From contig JAZNGG010000027.1 in the NCBI GenBank assembly GCA_045576355.1, positions 1 through 64,000 on the forward strand: a DNA stretch of 64,000 nt, read 5' to 3'. Shown here piece after piece: positions 1 through 8,050 of this stretch. Every line of letters begins with the position of its first letter. The first letter of the stretch is position 1. A program made the translations under genes and the position numbers. Origin of the DNA: Liminaster sp045576355. GTDB taxonomy: Bacteria > Bacteroidota > Bacteroidia > Bacteroidales > UBA3663. The notes beneath the pieces are model-generated. The model saw nothing but the letters and a program-made list of their open reading frames with translations, made no database searches and was not told where the DNA came from.

Positions 1-231
1 ATTTTCCTTTGCAAGGTCCTTTTTCATCTGTTCTTCTTCTGAAAGTGGTTCTTCTGGCAAAGATAATTCTTTTTCTTCTTCAAGGTAAGGTAGAAGCCAT
101 CTTTTAATTGTACTTTGACAATAACCATAAATCTTACTCAATCGGTAAATCGTGAAATGATTCTCCAAATAATCCTTGATAACTCGTTCGCGAATTGCAT
201 CACGAGAGGCGTATTTGTTTTTTGTTGACAT
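1..231 (-). CDS. Transposase-like helix-turn-helix protein, partial
   Basis: The frame opens with ATG at 231 on the minus strand and runs 77 codons without a stop to the window edge, so only the N-terminus is present. The segment FTIYRLSKIYGYCQSTIKRW, at about residues 26-45, has the pattern of a helix-turn-helix that reads DNA. A Glu/Lys-rich, probably coiled-coil stretch follows. This layout is typical of the small first protein (OrfA) of IS3-like elements, which pairs with a DDE transposase encoded downstream, here outside the window. The assignment is by pattern only; another DNA-binding protein with the same fold is possible. The repeats at 301-379 may belong to the same element. Confidence 0.55.
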   Translation of the reverse strand, partial: MSTKNKYASRDAIRERVIKDYLENHFTIYRLSKIYGYCQSTIKRWLLPYLEEEKELSLPEEPLSEEEQMKKDLAKEN

Positions 232-300
232 AGATATACATTTTATTGGGGGTTATAATATGCGTCTACCTATATCAGTATAAGACAGCGTTATAGCCCT

Positions 301-379
301 ATCGGGCATTAACCCAAATCGCTCTTTAGAATTTAGCCACAAATCGGGCATTGGATTTTAACCCGCACCGCTCTTTAGA
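301..379. repeat. Two degenerate direct repeats beside the transposase-like gene
   Basis: ATCGGGCATT starts at 301 and again at 343. Each copy also contains AACCC and ends in CGCTCTTTAGA (at 330 and 379). The first copy is 30 bp and the second 37 bp because of extra bases in the middle. The repeats lie between the transposase-like start codon and the terminator of the next gene, which is where the end of an insertion sequence would sit. Terminal inverted repeats could not be shown because the other end is outside the window. The rest of 232-480 shows nothing else except the terminator below. Confidence 0.5.
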
Positions 380-422
380 CGGTCAAGTCCCTTTTATACA
401 ATCAGGGATATATGAATACAAA

Positions 423-455
423 AGAAGGGGTGTGCCATCACGGCGCACCCCTTCT
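423..455 (-). terminator. Intrinsic terminator of the 2458-residue protein gene
   Basis: A 13-bp stem with one G-U pair (arms 423-435 and 443-455, loop of 7) lies 26 nt beyond the stop codon. On the minus strand it is followed by CTTTTGTATT, a moderate U-run. Confidence 0.75.
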
Positions 456-480
456 CAGGAATTATAAGTGAATATGTATA

Positions 481-3400
481 TTACTTCACCAAGAACTTAA
501 CACCGTTCTGGATGTACATCTGACCCTTAACGAGTTTCTGTACACGACGACCGGTCAAGTCATAGATGATGCCATCGCTCTCGAGCTCAGCGTTGATGCC
601 GTCGATGCCGAGACCGCCAGACTTGAAGTTGATACCATAAAGCATCACGTCAGCGTCAGCGTCAAACTTGAGCTCATAGCTCTTAGTTGGATCGAGGTTC
701 AACTCAAGAACAGCAGAAGTATAAGAAGCAGAGAGAACGCTGCCTGTTACAACAGTACCGTCAGTAGCGGTAGCGGTGCAATTAGCGGTGCGGTCTGAAC
801 CACCTGTACTTACTACGTATGCCTTGAACGAAGCTACGTTAGTCACATAGAGGTAAACTGTCTTAGGACCATTGTTCTTCAACATTACGCCCGGGAATAC
901 GGTAGAAGAGCATTCCTCACCGGTCATCGGATCGATAGTACCCTTCTTGTTGGTAACAGCTGAGAAGTTGTTCCAACCACCATTCTCATCACCATTGCGA
1001 GCCCACTTCTCTTCGTTAGCCAAAGCCATGTTCTCCGGAGTTGTCAAGAAGATAGTATCCTGAGCAAGATCCTTATAAACGTGCTTGAATGAAGTGTCGA
1101 GAAGTCTGATTTCGCTGTTGTCATGAGTGAATGCAGAGTCAGCGATCAATGCGAAGCTGAATGCCGGGATAACTGCGCCAGCATCCTGACGTACCATCTT
1201 AGTACCCTTATCGTTGACAACGAATACAGGAACAGTAGCGGTAGCAGGCTGGAAGCGACGGTTGTTCACCACCTTGAACTTGCCCTCAGCTGCAAGAGCC
1301 TCGAAGCTGTTCTGCTGGATACCCAATGTCGGTTTCTCAGTAGAAACGAAGATCAAGTCTTGACCTACATACTCATCAGCCACCTGGATCAAGTAGCTCT
1401 GAGTGTTACCCACGAGGTTACCTGTGTGGAGCAATTCTCCGGCAGCGAGTTGAGCCTCGATAGTAGTGTAGTCAGTAGTAGCCTGGATGCGGTGGAATGT
1501 GAAGTCTGTACCACGTACCAATGCCTTACCGGCAGCGTCAGTAATCTTAACTGTACCATTCTCAAGGTTAGCAGAAGTCATGTTGAACGGAACAACGATA
1601 GCGTTGTAACCAGCATGCATAGTGTAGTGTACGTATGCGCGTCCGGTCGGAACGAGAGCTGCCTCTTGAGCGAGGTTCAAACCAGCCACGTTGTCAAACT
1701 CAACGTCAGCCACCTCAGTCGGCATCACCTTATCAGCAGCGCGGAGAGCCTCATAAACTTCGTTATAAGTCTCACGAGCATCTACATAGCGGTTAGCAGC
1801 CTCAGAAGTCTCATAGCCTTCGAGCTCAGCAGTAGCGGTCAACCAACCATATACGTCATTAGCCACTGTGAGTGTGCCCTCATAGAGAGTCTTCTCACCA
1901 CCGGCAAGCGTGTAATAGATCGGAGTTTCAGGTGTAGAGAGTACATCGCTGTTGTCCACAGTGATAGTAAACTGCTTGCCACCCTCAGCTGTACCTACGT
2001 ATGTGATCACAGGCTTAGCAATCTTAACAGTTGTACCTGTCTCGATAGTAGCAGTAGCCGGATCTGAATCCACATCCTGATATGTAGCGTATGCCTTGAT
2101 GTGAGTAGTAGCTGTGATGTGGAGAGGCTCGGTGTAGAGAGCATACTCGCCATAGACGATAGTAGTGTCTGTGCCGGTCTTCACATAAGTAGTGTCATAC
2201 TTAAATTCAGGAGCGATGCCACCGATAGTATCGTTGAGGAGCGTAGTATCAACCACCATTTCAGTGATATCAGCATACTCTTCAGTACCGATAGTGTAGT
2301 AGATGTCTGCGCCGAGTGTACGTGAAGTGATGCCTACGTAGCGGTTCACGCCATCCACCTTAGATACGCCGATCTCCGGAATAGCTGTTACGGTAGGATC
2401 ATCATATACACCGATAGTGTGGATATAATGGTAGCGAGTCATCTCCCAACCTGAGTTACCATCAGCAGTTACACGGTAAACGAGGTCATTGCCTGAAGTC
2501 TGAGCAGCGTCAAGTTCGAGTACGGAGTTCTTAACAGCCATAACAGAAGCATCGCTGACAGTTACCTTAACCACCTGGTTCTTCTTCAAGTTAGCAAGAC
2601 CTACAGCACGTCCACCTGAGTTATACTGATAGAGACCGGTCTGCTCAACCTTACCATTAGCCTGGAAGCGCATCAACCAGCTTGTACCGGTCTGGAGACC
2701 AAAGTTCTCGTTGATCAATGTGTCGTGACCCAAAGTAGAATTATTGATCGTGATAGTACCGATTTCCTTATCCTCAACCTTGAATGCTGCAGCAGAGATA
2801 ACCGGGTTGCCGGTCCAGCCGTAGCCAGCCAAAGTATCGAAGTTGATAGCCCATACCTCCTGGAGATTAGCCGGAGCCTTGAGCCACATGTGGCTTTCAG
2901 CCGGAGCATAACCCTCAGCAGAAGCAGTAGCCTTCAAGAGACCGAGCGGCAATGCCTTCAAGGTGTCTGTGTATGCACCGCTCTGATCAGCAACCTCAGA
3001 TACGCGACCGGTCTCAGCATTGAGAGCGAAGTACTCGTAAGTGATGCTTGCAGTCGGAGTGCAGAGCACTGAAGACTGGTTAGCCTCGATGATGATGGCA
3101 GAGAGGTTCTCCTTAGCGTATTCAGCAGTAGTAGCTGAATCCATCGTAGCCTTCACATAAGTCGGAGCAGCGAGCTGGAGGACAGTACCTGCAGCGAGTG
3201 TAGTCTCCATAGTTGCAGAAGAGAATGTCAATGTGTCTGCTACGGCAGAAACCTTAGAAGCCACAGCCCATACAGTAGTAGTATCAGAGATTACGAACGG
3301 CTCAGTGTAAGCCACCATCTCCTTCTCTACATCTCCTACAAGCTGCATGCTTGTAACAGTTACATTCGCCCAGTTAGCACCCTTGATACAATTGAGGTGA

Positions 3401-6400
3401 GCATAACCCTGATCAGCAACGATCTTAGCCAAGTCGATAGTATAAACGTTGCCCTCTACGGTCTGATAACGCTCAGTACCCCATGCCTTGTTCGGGATGT
3501 CGATCATCTCTGAGTCGACACCGTCAGGTGTATCCTGACCCTGCTCTGTAATGCGGTTGAAGCAGAAGCGCGGAGCACCCTCAGATACGGTAACAATGAG
3601 TTTCTTATAAGCAGAAAGGTCAGCATATAACAACCAGCTTACATTGCCGTTACCATACGGGAGACCGGAGCTTACATTCAATTCCAATGCACCATAACCA
3701 TTCTTGCTGGTAGTAGGTTCTGTTGCGCTATCCCACTCAAGGAACATCTCCTGAGTAAGATCGGTAGTTTTCTCCTCTGTCAACGAACCGACGAGGTAAG
3801 AGATAGTAGCACCCTCAACAGAGCTTGCCAAAGTGATCGTACGAGTCTCATTATGTACGCCTGTGATAGTAGCAGTCGGAGTCGGAACGAAGCCGGCAGT
3901 TACATCTTTTTCTACAGTCTTAGAAGTAGCCTTCTCTGTAGCAGACCATGCAACAACCTTAGCAGAAGTTGTCAACTGGAATGGCTCAGTGTACAATGTC
4001 TCAGCACCACCATCGATAGTGTAGTAGATAGAAGCACCGTTAGTAGCGCACTCCATAGATACGGTCATCACGTCATAAGTGTTACCGGTCACTGTGATAG
4101 TCGGAGCCTTGATGTCTGCCTGAACAGCGAGAACACTGATGGAGTGAATAGTGAAGTAACGGGTCATGGTCAATGCCAAGATGCCGTCAGCTGTCATGGT
4201 GTAAACATAAGTAGTCTTGCCATCAACAGTCTCCATAGAGGTCTGCTCAGCAACAGTAGCGTCTGCCAATGTCATACATTCGCCATTGGTTACCACTGTG
4301 ATAACAGATCCGGCAGTCATGTTGAGGACACCCACCTTACGGCCACCGCCGTTACCACTGTAAAGACCACCCCAGCCACCGCTTGTAGGACGGAGCATGA
4401 AGTTGTTTGCACCTTGCATTGCCAAACCTTCATAGAGACCTGTACCGAGGTTAGAAGCTGTACCGCCAACCTTAACAGTCTCATCAGAATAAGTCATACC
4501 GGTCTTGTCAGCAACAGTATCTGACATAGCTGCAAAGTCCCAATTAGGAGCAGCCACAAACTTAACCATCTTCTCTACCTTAATAGAATGGATAGTGAAG
4601 TAGCGTGTCATGGTCAATGCCAACATACCATCTGCTGTGATGTTATAAACGTATGTTGTCTTGCCATCAACAGTCTCCATAGAAACCTGCTCAGCATTTG
4701 TAGCGTCTGCCAATGACATACATTCGCCATTAGTTACAACAGTAACGATAGAGCCCTTAGTCAAATCAAGGACACCCACCTTACGGCCACCACCGTTACC
4801 ACTGTAAAGACCACCCCAGCCACCGCTTGTAGGACGGAGCATGAAGTTGTTTGCACCTTGCATTGCCAAACCTTCATAGAGACCTGTACCAAGGTTAGAA
4901 GCAGTTCCGCCTACCTTAACAGTCTCATCTGAGTAAGTCATACCGGTCTTATCAGCAACAGTATCAGACATTGCAGTGAAATCCCACATTGCAGCTGTCA
5001 AGTAAGCAGTCTGTTGCTTAACCTCGATAGAATGGATAGTGAAATAGCGAGTCATGGTCAATGCCAACATACCCTCTGCAGTAATGTTATAAACGTAAGT
5101 AGTCTTACCATCTACAGTCTCCATAGAAACCTGCTCTGCAGTAGTTGCGTCTGCCAATGACATACACTCACCATTAGTAACAACTGTTACAACCTGACCG
5201 GGAACGAGATCCAAGACACCTACCTTGCGACCACCGCCGTTGCCACTGTAAAGACCACCCCAGCCACCGCTTGTAGGACGGAGCATGAAGTTGTTTGCAC
5301 CTTGCATTGCCAAACCTTCATAGAGACCTGTACCGAGGTTAGAAGCTGTACCGCCCACCTTAACAGTCTCATCTGAGTAAGTCATACCGGTCTTATCGGC
5401 TACAGTATCTGACATAGCAGTGAAGTCCCAAGACTTAACTACTGTCATGTTGTCCTCTTCCTCTACAGCCGGAACGTAAGCCGGAACGCTGATAGCAACA
5501 GGAGCAGCCTGAGCCATCTTGTCAGAAGAGTAAGAACCGTACCAGTCGTCATACTTCATAGTGGCAAGAGCCAATACGAGTTCTTCGTCAGATGCGTTAC
5601 GGTTGTAAACAACATCATACTCAGTCATAGTCTTCGGAACAACCACCTTCACAGTCACAGGACCTGCAGTCACAGGCACACCACCGTTTACTGTGTTTTC
5701 AGGTGCGTTATAGAAGTAAGAGATAGTCTTAGTCGGATCTTCTACGCTTGTACCGCTCAAACCACCGATCCAAGTTCTGTCACCACCGCTGTAGGGGATA
5801 ACGTAGAGGACAGTGTCAACAGCCAAAGAAGGATCATTCAACTTGGCAGTAGCAGTAATAACCAATGTGTCAGCATCTGTGCCGGCAACCTCTACCCAAG
5901 AAGTCTGAACGTCAGTCAACTCAAACGGAGCAGGAGTAGCAGGAACTTCGATAATGCCTGTTGCAGTAGCAAAAATGCTATCATAATTATATTCGTCAGC
6001 AGCAGTAACGAGAGCGATACCCCACTCTGTCTCCGGATTGGCCATACGATCCATGATGTACATGCCCATGTTCATATAGTCATAAACCTTAGCAACAGGA
6101 ACGGCTACAGAGTAAGTACCTTTCTTAACAGCATAGAAGGGTTGCTCAAAATTAACACCGGCAGGGAAGATCTCGCCGGGGAACATACCCATCATCATCG
6201 AACCATAATAAACACTTGCCCAAAGACCTTCGCAAGCACCGGCGATATAAAGGGTAGTGTCAGGATCAACACAATCCACAGTAAAGTTGAAACGGATAGT
6301 ATCAGCTTCAGTGAAGCTGGCAACAGTCTCAAATACGGCTGTAACATCTGTCAAAGATGCAAATGGAGCAGTATATTTAGGAATAGAAACTGTGATAGGC

Positions 6401-7857
6401 TCAGCCTGAACGATCTTATCAGTTGTAGTCTCAAGCTCATCCATCCAGTTCAACTGAGTCTTCATAGTAGCCACAGCAAGAATAAGTTCATCCTCGCATG
6501 CGTTACGAGAATAGACCTTATTGTTGTAGGTCATAGTCTTCGGAACGACAATCTTCACAACAGCAGCACCCGGAGTAACGGCTACACCACCATTTACCTT
6601 ATTTTCAGGAGAAGCATAGAAGAAGAAGCTCTCCTTGCCATCGGCATCCGTACCGGTCAAAGTGCTTAACCATGTTTCATCACCTCCTGAGTAAGGAATG
6701 ATATAAAAGGTAGAGTCTGCAGGGATTGCCGGGTCGTTAGTCTTAACAGTAGCAGTGATAACTACAGTATCAGCTGCAGAACCCTCTACAGCTACAAAGT
6801 TAGCTTGAATGTCAGCCAACTCAAATGCAGCAGGAGTAGAAGGAACGTCAACTGTACCTTCGGCTGTACCCAATACTTTATCTATTGTATATTCGTCCAG
6901 AGCTGTTATCAAACTGATACCCCAAGTAGCACCGGCATTATTGGCACGATCAAAGACCATCATTCCATAGTAGTCATAAGTCTTGGCTACCGGAACAGCT
7001 ACTGAGTAAGTACCTTTCTTAACAGCATAGAACGGATGCTCCATGCTCACTCCCTGAGGGAAGATCTCGCCTGGAACCATACCCATCATCATCGAACCAT
7101 ACAAAACAGTAGCCCAATAACCTTCGCAAGCACCGCCGATATAGAGAGTAGTATCCTCAATATTAGACTCAACGGTGAAGTTGAAGCGAAGTGTATCTGC
7201 ATCTGTAAAGCTTGCAACAGGCTCAAATGCTACAGAAACGTTAGACAAAGATGCCTCCAATTCAGGAGCAGCAGGAGCGTCATCATAAGTGTAGATGAAG
7301 CCCTGAATACGCATCTTTGAACCGGAGAGGTAGAAATAATAAGTACTACCGGCTTCAACAGCAAAAGTTACACCTCCGTTATACTTAGCAGCAGAATTGA
7401 ACGGTGTACCGGAAGTCCACTCAGTCTCTTTACCATCGATAATGACTGTACCATTGACCAAGTTGTTGTCTTCATCTTTTACGACATAACCACTTTTGGT
7501 GTTACCACAATTACTAACTACAGCTGTAATTGTTCCACTATACTGCGGTTTGAAAGAGACAAAAGCACCTTTAGTAGGGACCTTTCCGCTATTAGGAGAA
7601 GGATTTGTATCAGTAGTCGACGCATAAACTTTGAAAGTCTTATCGCCTACTGTTAATTCTGTTTCTCCAGTTGTCCAGTCATCACATGTACCATAGGTCA
7701 TAGTGATGCCCTCAACCGATGTAATTTCCTTAGCAGAAGCAGGATCTCCTTCAGCCACGGCATACGAACCGGTTTTGGTTTCTGCGAACACTGAACTGAA
7801 GCAACACAACGATGCTGCGATGAGCAGCACTGACTTCAATTTGTTAAAAAATCGCAT
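481..7857 (-). CDS. Giant repetitive secreted protein with C-terminal sorting tail
   Basis: 2458 residues beginning with a clear signal peptide (positively charged start, hydrophobic core, cleavage near SVFAETK at about residue 25). A beta-rich domain fills residues 30-200. Two copies of a 298-residue unit follow to about residue 800. Next come three nearly identical 148-residue units starting WDF(T/A)AMSDTVADKTGM. After these are stretches resembling the chitobiase/beta-hexosaminidase C-terminal (CHB_HEX_C) fold, for example ASIYYTIDGG followed by LYTEPF. The end (IYDLTGRRVQKLVKG, then FLVK) looks like the short sorting tail of type IX or related Bacteroidales secreted proteins. No catalytic domain is recognised, so a surface or extracellular binding role is only inferred. 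Start chosen at the ATG that begins the signal peptide. Confidence 0.85.
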   Translation of the reverse strand: MRFFNKLKSVLLIAASLCCFSSVFAETKTGSYAVAEGDPASAKEITSVEGITMTYGTCDDWTTGETELTVGDKTFKVYASTTDTNPSPNSGKVPTKGAFVSFKPQYSGTITAVVSNCGNTKSGYVVKDEDNNLVNGTVIIDGKETEWTSGTPFNSAAKYNGGVTFAVEAGSTYYFYLSGSKMRIQGFIYTYDDAPAAPELEASLSNVSVAFEPVASFTDADTLRFNFTVESNIEDTTLYIGGACEGYWATVLYGSMMMGMVPGEIFPQGVSMEHPFYAVKKGTYSVAVPVAKTYDYYGMMVFDRANNAGATWGISLITALDEYTIDKVLGTAEGTVDVPSTPAAFELADIQANFVAVEGSAADTVVITATVKTNDPAIPADSTFYIIPYSGGDETWLSTLTGTDADGKESFFFYASPENKVNGGVAVTPGAAVVKIVVPKTMTYNNKVYSRNACEDELILAVATMKTQLNWMDELETTTDKIVQAEPITVSIPKYTAPFASLTDVTAVFETVASFTEADTIRFNFTVDCVDPDTTLYIAGACEGLWASVYYGSMMMGMFPGEIFPAGVNFEQPFYAVKKGTYSVAVPVAKVYDYMNMGMYIMDRMANPETEWGIALVTAADEYNYDSIFATATGIIEVPATPAPFELTDVQTSWVEVAGTDADTLVITATAKLNDPSLAVDTVLYVIPYSGGDRTWIGGLSGTSVEDPTKTISYFYNAPENTVNGGVPVTAGPVTVKVVVPKTMTEYDVVYNRNASDEELVLALATMKYDDWYGSYSSDKMAQAAPVAISVPAYVPAVEEEDNMTVVKSWDFTAMSDTVADKTGMTYSDETVKVGGTASNLGTGLYEGLAMQGANNFMLRPTSGGWGGLYSGNGGGRKVGVLDLVPGQVVTVVTNGECMSLADATTAEQVSMETVDGKTTYVYNITAEGMLALTMTRYFTIHSIEVKQQTAYLTAAMWDFTAMSDTVADKTGMTYSDETVKVGGTASNLGTGLYEGLAMQGANNFMLRPTSGGWGGLYSGNGGGRKVGVLDLTKGSIVTVVTNGECMSLADATNAEQVSMETVDGKTTYVYNITADGMLALTMTRYFTIHSIKVEKMVKFVAAPNWDFAAMSDTVADKTGMTYSDETVKVGGTASNLGTGLYEGLAMQGANNFMLRPTSGGWGGLYSGNGGGRKVGVLNMTAGSVITVVTNGECMTLADATVAEQTSMETVDGKTTYVYTMTADGILALTMTRYFTIHSISVLAVQADIKAPTITVTGNTYDVMTVSMECATNGASIYYTIDGGAETLYTEPFQLTTSAKVVAWSATEKATSKTVEKDVTAGFVPTPTATITGVHNETRTITLASSVEGATISYLVGSLTEEKTTDLTQEMFLEWDSATEPTTSKNGYGALELNVSSGLPYGNGNVSWLLYADLSAYKKLIVTVSEGAPRFCFNRITEQGQDTPDGVDSEMIDIPNKAWGTERYQTVEGNVYTIDLAKIVADQGYAHLNCIKGANWANVTVTSMQLVGDVEKEMVAYTEPFVISDTTTVWAVASKVSAVADTLTFSSATMETTLAAGTVLQLAAPTYVKATMDSATTAEYAKENLSAIIIEANQSSVLCTPTASITYEYFALNAETGRVSEVADQSGAYTDTLKALPLGLLKATASAEGYAPAESHMWLKAPANLQEVWAINFDTLAGYGWTGNPVISAAAFKVEDKEIGTITINNSTLGHDTLINENFGLQTGTSWLMRFQANGKVEQTGLYQYNSGGRAVGLANLKKNQVVKVTVSDASVMAVKNSVLELDAAQTSGNDLVYRVTADGNSGWEMTRYHYIHTIGVYDDPTVTAIPEIGVSKVDGVNRYVGITSRTLGADIYYTIGTEEYADITEMVVDTTLLNDTIGGIAPEFKYDTTYVKTGTDTTIVYGEYALYTEPLHITATTHIKAYATYQDVDSDPATATIETGTTVKIAKPVITYVGTAEGGKQFTITVDNSDVLSTPETPIYYTLAGGEKTLYEGTLTVANDVYGWLTATAELEGYETSEAANRYVDARETYNEVYEALRAADKVMPTEVADVEFDNVAGLNLAQEAALVPTGRAYVHYTMHAGYNAIVVPFNMTSANLENGTVKITDAAGKALVRGTDFTFHRIQATTDYTTIEAQLAAGELLHTGNLVGNTQSYLIQVADEYVGQDLIFVSTEKPTLGIQQNSFEALAAEGKFKVVNNRRFQPATATVPVFVVNDKGTKMVRQDAGAVIPAFSFALIADSAFTHDNSEIRLLDTSFKHVYKDLAQDTIFLTTPENMALANEEKWARNGDENGGWNNFSAVTNKKGTIDPMTGEECSSTVFPGVMLKNNGPKTVYLYVTNVASFKAYVVSTGGSDRTANCTATATDGTVVTGSVLSASYTSAVLELNLDPTKSYELKFDADADVMLYGINFKSGGLGIDGINAELESDGIIYDLTGRRVQKLVKGQMYIQNGVKFLVK
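4142..5440 (-). repeat. Three tandem 444-bp coding repeats
   Basis: The same landmark (GAGTG or GAATG before GATAGTGAAG or AATAGTGAAG) lies at 4142, 4586 and 5030, an exact 444-bp period (148 codons). A long block in each unit, including the part coding for GGWGGLYSGNGGGRKVGVL, is almost identical at DNA level, including third codon positions. This points to recent duplication or ongoing gene conversion. Confidence 0.9.
5470..7260 (-). repeat. Two older 894-bp coding repeats
   Basis: Landmarks such as AACAGCATAGAA recur at 7021 and 6127, an offset of 894 bp (298 codons). Each unit codes for two beta-rich modules, one with LYGSMMMGM or YYGSMMMGM and one with IPYSGGD. The copies differ at many positions, so this duplication is older than the 444-bp one. 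Confidence 0.85.
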
Positions 7858-7900
7858 AAATAAATGTGTTTAAATGGTTGGTGCAGGACTGATTAAAGAG

Positions 7901-7941
7901 CATATCGGTGCAGGTCTGCACCTATCACAAGTACCGATATG
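7901..7941. other. Perfect inverted repeat with inner hairpin in a gene leader
   Basis: CATATCGGT (7901-7909) and ACCGATATG (7933-7941) are perfect inverted repeats. A nested palindrome GTGCAG-GT-CTGCAC overlaps the left arm, so two hairpins exclude each other. The element lies about 45 nt upstream of the giant protein start codon, in its probable leader. It could be a regulator site, a leader switch or a transcript-processing structure. Confidence 0.55.
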
Positions 7942-7996
7942 TTTGGATTTATGCACAGACGCACCTCTTGGGGCGTCAATGATTTTTAAGGAGGAA

Positions 7997-8028
7997 AGGT
8001 GACAAGCCGCAAATCCGGCTCATCACCT
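7997..8028 (-). terminator. Stem-loop after the 736-residue protein gene
   Basis: AGGTGA/TCACCT encloses AGCCG/CGGCT, forming an interrupted 11-bp stem 23 nt past the stop codon. The following minus-strand bases are only moderately T-rich, so termination may be partial. Confidence 0.55.
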
Positions 8029-8050
8029 GTATAAGGGTCTCTATCGAGGA

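Noticed and set aside
1123..2067. 314-codon plus-strand frame inside the giant protein gene
   Set aside because: Antisense shadow rich in Ser, Cys and Leu; the opposite strand encodes the secreted protein with signal and sorting tail.
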